Shown piece by piece: positions 21,816 to 27,875 of a stretch of DNA of 27,875 nucleotides (positions are counted from its first letter, which is position 1; every line of letters begins with the position of its first letter). Source of the DNA: JAQICX01 sp964441455. Lineage in GTDB: Bacteria; Verrucomicrobiota; Kiritimatiellia; JAQICX01. Location of the stretch: contig CAYTUX010000189.1 of the NCBI GenBank assembly GCA_964441455.1, forward strand, positions 1 to 27,875. Reading direction: 5' to 3'. A program made the translations under genes and the position numbers. Below the pieces are notes generated by a model. The model was not told the DNA's origin. It did no database searches and saw only the letters and a list, made by a program, of their open reading frames with translations.

Positions 21816-23093
21816 CTAATTTTCCAGTGCCTGCTTTAAATCGGCAATAATATCATCAACATTTTCAATACCTACCGAAACTCTAATAAGATTAGGACTG
21901 ATTCCGGCTTCTTCAAGTTCTTTATCATTAAGTTGTCGATGAGTCATAGTTGCAGGGTGCAGAACGCATGTTCTCAAATCTCCAACATGAACAAGAATCC
22001 TTACCAGCTTCAGACTGTTCATAACCTTTTCCACCCGATCTCTATCGCCCTTTATTCCACATGTTAAAACTCCGCTGCACCCTAGAGGCAAATATTTTTT
22101 ATGCATTTGATAATAAGGGCTGGATTTCAGACCAGGATACCTAACCCACTCAATACTCTCATGGGACTCAAAGAACTGTGCAATCTTCAATGCATTTGAA
22201 CTATGTCTCTCCATTCTAAGATGTAAAGTCTCTGTTCCTAGATTTGTAAGAAAAGCATTCATTGGCGCCATAATATTTCCGAGATCTCGAATCATCTGAG
22301 CTCTCATCTTGGCAACATAGCCAAGTTGCCCAAATTTTTCATTAAAAATATCACCATGATAACTTGGATCAGGCTCCGTCAGACATGGATATTTTCCATT
22401 ATTCCAATTAAAATTACCGCTATCAACAACAACACCCCCTATACTTGTTGCGTGCCCGTCAAGATATTTTGATGATGAGTGGGTCACAATATCTACACCA
22501 AATTCAAATGGACGACAAAGAAATGGCGTTGGGAATGTATTATCAACAATCAAAGGAACATCCATATCTCCGGCAATTCCTGCAAATTTTTCCAGATCAA
22601 GAATCTCAGCATTTGGATTGGACAAAGTTTCTCCAAAGAGTGCCTTGGTGTTTGGTTTAAATGCTTTTTTTATATTTTCAATACTTGCATTTGGATCAAT
22701 AAATGTTACGTCAATACCCATCTTTTTTAAAGTATGTTCAAAAAGATTATATGTTCCTCCATATATTGTTGTGGAAGCAACAAAGTGATCTCCTGAATGA
22801 CATATATTAAATACAGCAAGAAAATTTGCTGACTGTCCTGCACAAGTTGCAACAGCCCCTATACCGCCTTCTAAGACAGCCATCTTCTTCTCAAAAGCCT
22901 CAACTGTAGGATTACTAAGTCTTGAATACATATGTGTAGCTGCATTCAAATCAAAAAGTTCTGCTACATCTGCCGCAGTATCATATTTATAAGTCGTACT
23001 TTGAACTAATGGTAAAACATTAGGCTCTGAATTAGAAGGGCGATAACCACTCTGAATAACTTTTGTCTCAATTGACCAATCTTTTTCTTTCAT
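21816..23093 (-). CDS. metY: O-acetylhomoserine sulfhydrylase (MetY type)
   Basis: A 425-residue Cys/Met metabolism PLP enzyme. YSRLSNPTVEAFEKKMAVLEGG (56-77), the phosphate-binding CAGQSAN (84-90), DNTFPTPFLCRP (184-195) and the PLP lysine Lys209 in THSSSKYLDGH are all present. The long form (about 425 residues, with the insert around PCLTEPDPSYHG) and the C-terminal VGDLRTCVLHPATMTHRQL point to O-acetylhomoserine aminocarboxypropyltransferase, which makes homocysteine from O-acetylhomoserine and sulfide, rather than to MetB or MetC. AGGAG lies 8 nt before the ATG. It starts 10 bp after clpC and is probably the last gene of the mcsA operon. No methionine riboswitch is visible before it. Confidence 0.9.
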   Translation of the reverse strand: MKEKDWSIETKVIQSGYRPSNSEPNVLPLVQSTTYKYDTAADVAELFDLNAATHMYSRLSNPTVEAFEKKMAVLEGGIGAVATCAGQSANFLAVFNICHSGDHFVASTTIYGGTYNLFEHTLKKMGIDVTFIDPNASIENIKKAFKPNTKALFGETLSNPNAEILDLEKFAGIAGDMDVPLIVDNTFPTPFLCRPFEFGVDIVTHSSSKYLDGHATSIGGVVVDSGNFNWNNGKYPCLTEPDPSYHGDIFNEKFGQLGYVAKMRAQMIRDLGNIMAPMNAFLTNLGTETLHLRMERHSSNALKIAQFFESHESIEWVRYPGLKSSPYYQMHKKYLPLGCSGVLTCGIKGDRDRVEKVMNSLKLVRILVHVGDLRTCVLHPATMTHRQLNDKELEEAGISPNLIRVSVGIENVDDIIADLKQALEN

Positions 23094-23103
23094 AAATCTA
23101 CTC

Positions 23104-25617
23104 CTATTTTCTCTGTCTGAAATTCAATCCATCTTTTTTTGAATTAAGAGAAACAGAAACAATCTTTTCCTTATCAAATTCATTTTTCAAAATCGCTTCT
23201 GACATTGGATTATCCATATAAGTTTCTATTGCTCGTCTCAAAGGTCGAACACCCATCTTTTTATTGAATCCTTTTTCAAGCAGGAAATCAACTGCTGACT
23301 TAGTCAGTTTAATCTTAACATCTACACTCTTCAGTCTTTCAGAAAGTTCTTCTATACGCATATCAAGTATTTTCTTGACATCTTCTTTTGTAAGCTGTCT
23401 GAAGACTATAACATTATCAAACCTATTAATTAATTCCGGTTTAAATAATTTTTTTGCAGCCGAGTTAATCTTATTTTCAAAAACTTCAATCTCTTTCTTG
23501 TTCCCTGCATCATTTTTAACAAAACCTAGACCTCCGCCTTTTGCGGCATCAACTGTACCTATGTTTGATGTTAAAATTATTATGGTATTCCTGAAATCAA
23601 CCGCACGTCCAAAACTATCTGTCAATTTACCATCTTCAAGAATCTGAAGAAGCATGTTCATAACATCAGGATGTGCCTTTTCAATCTCATCAAACAGAAC
23701 AACTGAATATGGATTCCGCCTGACTTTTTCAGTTAGCTGACCTCCATCCTCATGACCAACATAACCCGGAGGAGAACCAACCAATCTCGAAACTGCAAAT
23801 TTTTCCATATATTCCGACATGTCAAGCTGTATAAGTGAGTCTTGTTTGCCAAACATAAAATTTGCAAGTTCCTTGCAAAGATATGTTTTACCTACTCCTG
23901 TTGCACCAAGGAAAACAAATGATCCAATTGGTCTTTGAGGATCTTTCAATCCTGCACGGGCACGCCTTACAGCCTTTGAGATTGTCTCAATTGCAAATTC
24001 CTGACCAATAACAGTCTTGGAAAGAGTCTTTTCCATATCAAGAAGTCTCGTCAACTCATCTCCTTCCATTCTGGTAATTGGAACACCTGTGATTTTTGAT
24101 ATTATATCTGTTATATCATCAGCTGTAAGAACAGGCTGATTCGATTTCTGAAGCTGGTTCCACTCTTTTTCTAAAACCTCGATTTTATGTTCAGTATCTT
24201 TTGCTTCGTCTCGCAAATCTGCCGCTAATTCAAAATTCTGTTCGGTAATAGCATCATCTTTTGCAATTTTTGTTGCTAGAAGTTTCTTCTCAAGTTTCTT
24301 AATTTTAGGATTGCTTGTAGAATTTGATATCTGAACTTTTGCTCCACATTCATCAATAACATCAATTGCTTTATCCGGCAAAAAACGTCCGGTGATGTAT
24401 CGAGAAGAGAGTCTTGCTGCTACTTCCAAAGAATCTTTTGAATACTTAATATTATGGTGCTGTTCATATTTATATGCAATTCCATTAAGAATTTCAATGG
24501 TTTCATCTACTGTTGGTTCTTTAATCATTACAGTCTGAAATCGACGTTCCAATGCTGTATCTTTCTCTATAAATTTTCGATATTCATTAAGTGTTGTCGC
24601 CCCAATACACTGTAGCTCCCCCCTAGACAAAGCCGGCTTTATTATATTTGCGGCATCCATTGCCCCCTCTGCTGAACCGGCACCAACAATGCCATGTATT
24701 TCATCAATAAAAAGAATAACATTCTTGACTATTTTCACCTCATCCATGACCGCTTTTATTCTCTCTTCAAACTGACCACGGTATTTTGTTCCGGCAACAA
24801 GTAGAGCCATATCAAGAGCAACAACACGTCTGTTTTTTATTATATCCGGAACATCTCCCCCGACAATCTTGTTAGCCAATCCCTCTACAACAGCTGTCTT
24901 ACCAACCCCAGCCTCCCCAATAAGAGCAGGATTGTTTTTGTTGCGGCGACAAAGAATCTGTATAACTCGCTCAATTTCATGTTCTCGACCTATTACAGGA
25001 TCCAACTCATCATTTTTGGCAAGAACAGTTAAATCTCTACCATAATTATCAAGATGCGGTGTCTTGTACTGACTTTTCTTGTTTTTTCCTCCAAATTCGG
25101 GAATATTTGTTGGCGCTTGTGAAGAAAATGGTTCAGCCAAATCTTCATCAAAATCATCATCTTCGCCAATAGGTTCAAGCAAACGAATCAATTCAAACCT
25201 GAAATTGTCATAGTTTACATCATTTTTGGCAAGTACTCTGGCAACTATATTTTCTCCCTCTGCCAGTATCGCCAACATTAAATGTTCCGTCCCCACAAAA
25301 GAGTTGTGCAACTGTGAAGACTCAATTTTTGCTAATTCAAGTACTTTTTTACATCTTGCAGTAAAAGGAAGAATCTTACTCTCCTTCAACGGATTTAAAG
25401 ATTCAGTTGCACTCTCAATTTCTATACGTATTATATCCAAAGGTAATTCCATGTTCAACAATGTGGAAACTGCCATACCGTCACCAATGGAAAGAATTGA
25501 CAAAAAAAGATGTTCTATTCCTATAAATCCTTGTCCCTGGGCAAGTGCCTCACTTTTAGCAAGGCCCATTACTCTCCTGGCACGAGGGGTAAACTTTATA
25601 AATTTTTCATTACTCAT
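23104..25617 (-). CDS. clpC: ClpC-type AAA+ unfoldase
   Basis: An 837-residue Hsp100 ATPase that unfolds substrates for ClpP. Domains in order: double Clp-N repeat (about 8-150), first AAA+ module with Walker A GEAGVGKT (234-241) and FIDEIHG, a middle domain with a UVR-type segment (about 455-480), second AAA+ module with GATGVGKT (571-578) and LFDEIEKAH, an LGF tripeptide (697-699) as expected for the ClpP-docking loop, and the C-terminal D2-small domain. I chose the ATG at 25617 (MSNEKFIKFTPRARR): GGAG precedes it by 7 nt and the product matches family starts; an ATG five codons earlier is possible. It overlaps the end of mcsB by 8 bp. In Firmicutes the Clp-N domain reads phosphoarginine marks made by McsB. 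Confidence 0.95.
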   Translation of the reverse strand: MSNEKFIKFTPRARRVMGLAKSEALAQGQGFIGIEHLFLSILSIGDGMAVSTLLNMELPLDIIRIEIESATESLNPLKESKILPFTARCKKVLELAKIESSQLHNSFVGTEHLMLAILAEGENIVARVLAKNDVNYDNFRFELIRLLEPIGEDDDFDEDLAEPFSSQAPTNIPEFGGKNKKSQYKTPHLDNYGRDLTVLAKNDELDPVIGREHEIERVIQILCRRNKNNPALIGEAGVGKTAVVEGLANKIVGGDVPDIIKNRRVVALDMALLVAGTKYRGQFEERIKAVMDEVKIVKNVILFIDEIHGIVGAGSAEGAMDAANIIKPALSRGELQCIGATTLNEYRKFIEKDTALERRFQTVMIKEPTVDETIEILNGIAYKYEQHHNIKYSKDSLEVAARLSSRYITGRFLPDKAIDVIDECGAKVQISNSTSNPKIKKLEKKLLATKIAKDDAITEQNFELAADLRDEAKDTEHKIEVLEKEWNQLQKSNQPVLTADDITDIISKITGVPITRMEGDELTRLLDMEKTLSKTVIGQEFAIETISKAVRRARAGLKDPQRPIGSFVFLGATGVGKTYLCKELANFMFGKQDSLIQLDMSEYMEKFAVSRLVGSPPGYVGHEDGGQLTEKVRRNPYSVVLFDEIEKAHPDVMNMLLQILEDGKLTDSFGRAVDFRNTIIILTSNIGTVDAAKGGGLGFVKNDAGNKKEIEVFENKINSAAKKLFKPELINRFDNVIVFRQLTKEDVKKILDMRIEELSERLKSVDVKIKLTKSAVDFLLEKGFNKKMGVRPLRRAIETYMDNPMSEAILKNEFDKEKIVSVSLNSKKDGLNFRQRK

Positions 25618-26671
25618 CAATATACTCCACAAATTCTATTTTTTCAAAAACACTATCAACAATACTCATAACCTCAGTTTTTTTTTCATTTTCTTTTTCA
25701 CAACCTACATGCAATTTACAAGATACATCAGCCTTATCTAAAATATTATATATATCATCATATGTAATTTTACGAATTACACCACTATCAATTCCAAGCT
25801 TCAAAAATGATACAATCTCTAAAAGATAACTAAACTCTTTTAAATCATCACTTTTTCTCTCATCTTTAAAAGTCTCCAGCTGTTCCTCTACCATACGTGT
25901 TGACTCAACAAAATATCTCTCTCTTGCTGCTATCTCCAAATGCTTAAGCTTTTCAATAATTACAGCCATATTATCTAATATTGTTCGCTCTGTAACACCA
26001 AGTGTCCGTCTGTTTGAAACAATAACAACTCCACCAATTACAGAACTGTCAGATGCTACGGAATCAAACAATTCTCTTAAATTAAAACCAAGTTCATTCA
26101 ACCCAAAAAGAATCTGCTGAATTTCATCCACAAACTTTAGAGCACCGAGATGCATACCAACCTCAACGGTTAAACCTGTTCCTACATTTTTTGGAGAGAC
26201 TGTCAGAAACCCCAGTCGATTTGAATATGCAAAATCAATATACTCGGCAATGATATTGTCAAGTGCATTAACCTTTTCAAATATTGAGTTTAAATTGTAT
26301 CCATGGCTCGTAGCCTGTATACATATGTGATCCTCAAAATTAATAAGTATAGCAATATGATCATCCCGGCCGATAAAAGCTCCGACAACTTCATTTCCAA
26401 ATGGCGACCTGCTCGCAATTCTAAGAATGTCTAAATCTTTTATATCATCTATATCTAAATAATCAAAACGTTCCAGAAACCCGGCCTTTTTCAAAGCATT
26501 TTGAACTAAATTTCGAATTTTATCCTGCTCTTTTGCCGAAAGCTGATGTGGAAATTGATACCCATCAAAATTTCTGCGCAGAAGAACTCTGCTTCCGGTA
26601 ACAACTTCATCCCTTTTCTCAGGATAGAAGAGTGTTAAATTTGAAAATATTTCATGTATATTCTTTGACAT
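25610..26671 (-). CDS. mcsB: McsB-like protein-arginine kinase homologue, active site degenerate
   Basis: A 353-residue member of the phosphagen kinase / McsB family by SRVLLRRNFDGYQFP (27-41), FEDHICIQ (112-119), PKNVGTGL (160-167) and VSNRRTLG (218-225). In active McsB the motifs are SRIRLARN, EEDHIRIQC and CPTNVGTGLRAS. Here the second arginine of the first motif is Leu30, the arginine after DH is Cys117, the arginine after GTGL is Thr168, and the conserved Cys is Ser159. The catalytic Glu (Glu113) is kept. The C-terminal RDxxRA phosphoarginine-sensing motif of Bacillus McsB is absent; the tail is different. ATP binding is thus doubtful. I chose the ATG at 26671, one nt past the mcsA stop; a GTG at 26680 is an alternative. 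It is tightly coupled to mcsA and clpC. Confidence 0.85.
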   Translation of the reverse strand: MSKNIHEIFSNLTLFYPEKRDEVVTGSRVLLRRNFDGYQFPHQLSAKEQDKIRNLVQNALKKAGFLERFDYLDIDDIKDLDILRIASRSPFGNEVVGAFIGRDDHIAILINFEDHICIQATSHGYNLNSIFEKVNALDNIIAEYIDFAYSNRLGFLTVSPKNVGTGLTVEVGMHLGALKFVDEIQQILFGLNELGFNLRELFDSVASDSSVIGGVVIVSNRRTLGVTERTILDNMAVIIEKLKHLEIAARERYFVESTRMVEEQLETFKDERKSDDLKEFSYLLEIVSFLKLGIDSGVIRKITYDDIYNILDKADVSCKLHVGCEKENEKKTEVMSIVDSVFEKIEFVEYIDE

Positions 26672-26672
26672 A

Positions 26673-27164
26673 TCAAGCACTCTTAACTTTACTTATTTCA
26701 TCTCTGATCATTGCTGCATTCTCATAATTCTCATGACGTACCTCGTCAGCAAGTTGTTTTTTTAACAACATTATTTTTTCATTCTTTGCATGTACACCAA
26801 CAGGTTTTTTTCCTATATGTCTCAAAGAGCTATGCATACGTTGAATTATATCATCTAAACTATCTGAAAAATATTTGTAGCATTTTGGACAGCCCAATGA
26901 TAAATCATAATCAAATTCACTTTGACTCAAACCACAAGCCTTACAGCGATATATCTCTATGCTCTCATCGTAATCAAAATTATTAAATGCAAGTGCTTTT
27001 AACTTCTCCACCAGCTTGTTCATTGCAAAATTAGGATCAGTTGAAAAGCCAAACTGCTCCATGCATTTTGAACAAATCCAAGCATCTTTAATCATCTTCT
27101 TGTTCTCAAATACATTTAAAAAAATTGTTGCTTCTCTTTTTTTGCAAATCTGACAAAGTTTCAT
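26673..27164 (-). CDS. mcsA: McsA, zinc-binding activator/adaptor of McsB
   Basis: A 163-residue protein with four CxxC pairs: Cys4/7, Cys31/34, Cys74/77 and Cys92/95, which should bind two zinc ions. A UVR domain follows (about 131-160, LLKKQLADEVRHENYENAAMIRDEI), the part that resembles the UvrB-UvrC contact motif. In Bacillus and Staphylococcus McsA binds and activates McsB and helps ClpC control. The cysteines and UVR helix pair are all present, so this gene looks fully functional even though its partner does not. GGGAG lies 8 nt before the ATG. It heads the mcsA-mcsB-clpC-metY operon; a LacI-like operator palindrome lies 37 bp upstream of the start codon. Confidence 0.95.
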   Translation of the reverse strand: MKLCQICKKREATIFLNVFENKKMIKDAWICSKCMEQFGFSTDPNFAMNKLVEKLKALAFNNFDYDESIEIYRCKACGLSQSEFDYDLSLGCPKCYKYFSDSLDDIIQRMHSSLRHIGKKPVGVHAKNEKIMLLKKQLADEVRHENYENAAMIRDEISKVKSA

Positions 27165-27200
27165 ATCTTTGCTCCCTTTAAATTTATTAATTTACATATA

Positions 27201-27215
27201 TTGTAAACGTATACA
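27201..27215. promoter_or_regulatory. LacI-family-like operator palindrome upstream of mcsA
   Basis: TTGTAAACGTATACA contains the near-perfect dyad TGTAAACG-TATACA (two mismatches). It fits the general LacI/GalR/CcpA operator pattern WTGNAANCGNWNNCW at every fixed position. It lies 37-51 bp upstream of the mcsA start codon. CtsR, the usual regulator of such operons in Firmicutes, has a different heptad-repeat site, which I do not see. Confidence 0.4.
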
Positions 27216-27377
27216 TACTATAAAAAATTGCATTTAAACCTTTCTAAGGCATTCGTGTTAAGCAAGATTTTTTAAGTGCTAAGCATAACACTTTTTTTGA
27301 CGCATGACAACAGCCAAACTGTAAACGGCAAATTGTAAACTATTGTACTACAACCCTTCATATTGCCATTTCGCTAC

Positions 27378-27519
27378 GCTACATTGCTTTAGGCATGCTA
27401 AAGCCTCACTTCGTGTCTTGTTTATTGCCATTTCGGTAGGACGCTTCGCTGCTGTCGTAAACTCCAGCCTCACTCCCGTTGGTCGTGTCGCTACATTGCT
27501 TTAGGCATGCTAAAGCCTC
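27378..27519. repeat. Two identical 30-bp direct repeats with an internal hairpin
   Basis: The segment beginning GCTACATTGCTTTAGGCATG at 27378-27407 recurs without change at 27490-27519. Each contains the hairpin GCTTTAG-GCATG-CTAAAGC. The 82 bp between them include further TATTGCCATTTCG-type duplication. Confidence 0.8.
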
Positions 27520-27641
27520 TTACCCTGCGGTCGTTTGATCGTTTATTTTTCAGAACCTTTCTAACATTTTTATTATAAATAACTTACAACACCAATTTGT
27601 GCATGTCAACTTTTCATGATAATGAGGACATTCGTTACACT

Positions 27642-27733
27642 GTCCGAGCCCACGGGACTCGGCTACAGGGTGAAACACCCCATAAGACATCCAAGGCTTT
27701 CCGTCCGAGCCCATGGGACTCGGCTACAGGGTG
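27642..27733. repeat. Two 31-bp direct repeats, 61-bp period, each a near-palindrome
   Basis: 27642-27672 and 27703-27733 differ at one base. Each holds the 19-nt near-palindrome CCGAGCCCAYGGGACTCGG followed by CTACAGGGTG. Only two copies are present, so it is not a CRISPR array. Confidence 0.75.
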
Positions 27734-27875
27734 TGGGGCAATCTGCCGTTAATTTGCAAGACTAACACTGTAGCCGCGTCGCTTCGGCGCGGAAGTTTCA
27801 CATCTTCTCTGTGTCCTCTGTATTCTCTGTGTTCTCGAGCGTAGCGGGTGGTTAAAACTTATTTTCTTCTTTTGC

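Larger units (their letters stand above)
27165..27875. other. Intergenic region upstream of mcsA, repeat-rich
   Basis: No gene is supported on either strand. The first 100 bp must hold the mcsA promoter. Further out are two identical 30-bp repeats (27378-27407, 27490-27519), two 31-bp repeats 61 bp apart (27642-27672, 27703-27733), and a final stretch (about 27799-27840) of CTCTGTGT-type sequence that is the reverse complement of the CGCAGAGACACAGAGAA-like tags elsewhere in the window. Confidence 0.65.

Noticed and set aside
27201..27215. A CcpA cre site
   Set aside because: The pattern fits, but the gene content is not that of Firmicutes, where CcpA acts. I keep it only as a LacI-family-like dyad.
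27642..27733. CRISPR array
   Set aside because: Only two repeats with one spacer-like gap, each a near-palindrome with similar units of other kinds nearby; no cas genes in the window.
1..27875. tRNA, rRNA genes or a complete insertion sequence
   Set aside because: I saw no cloverleaf-like gene, no rRNA sequence and no transposase or integrase reading frame. The repeats have no coding capacity.

Overview
The window is AT-rich DNA from a diderm bacterium. It carries an LPS-core-type sugar kinase, two GT4 glycosyltransferases and an O-antigen-type cupin, next to a mcsA-mcsB-clpC operon, which is better known from Firmicutes. With the heparinase-type polysaccharide cluster, the YjbQ and Gfo/Idh proteins and large intergenic regions full of GC-rich hairpin repeats, this points to a PVC-group organism such as Lentisphaerota. 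That placement is inference from gene content and style, not from a marker gene.

Layout. Positions 1-699 are non-coding and hairpin-rich, ending in a promoter. 700-6974 (+): a URO-D-like protein, then a tightly packed trio: an alpha/alpha-toroid protein, an exported heparinase II/III-type lyase and an MFS transporter, probably one uronate-polysaccharide degradation and uptake unit. 7103-7381 (-): a small glycogen-binding (CBM48) protein with a sigma54-type promoter and a strong terminator. 7806-10576 (+): yjbQ, a Ser/Thr kinase and a GT4 glycosyltransferase in one operon. 10577-11502: a repeat mosaic. 11503-13534 (+): a second GT4 enzyme and a DUF457/YdjM-type membrane protein. 13589-13996 (-): a bacteriohemerythrin, divergent from a Gfo/Idh/MocA oxidoreductase and a WaaP-type kinase (14278-16205, +). 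16206-16993: three kinds of dispersed repeat. 16994-20217 (+): a membrane-anchored NERD protein followed by atpB, atpE, atpF and atpH, with a 392-bp repeat block between atpB and atpE and no atpA after atpH. 20271-21528 (-): a WbuC-like cupin and a PHP phosphoesterase. 21816-27164 (-): mcsA, mcsB, clpC and metY as a compact operon. 27165-27875: more repeats.

The points most worth a second look are: (i) an McsB homologue that has lost three conserved ATP-phosphate-binding arginines and the C-terminal pArg-sensing motif while staying in an intact mcsA-mcsB-clpC operon; (ii) a family of intergenic repeats whose variable hairpin differs in sequence but keeps its pairing between copies; (iii) two intergenic mosaics with the same module order, one carrying hairpin inserts, the other sitting inside the ATP synthase operon; (iv) a sigma54-type promoter on a stand-alone CBM48 gene; and (v) a hemerythrin with glutamine in place of an iron-ligand histidine.

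All calls are by eye from sequence and family knowledge. No database search was run.
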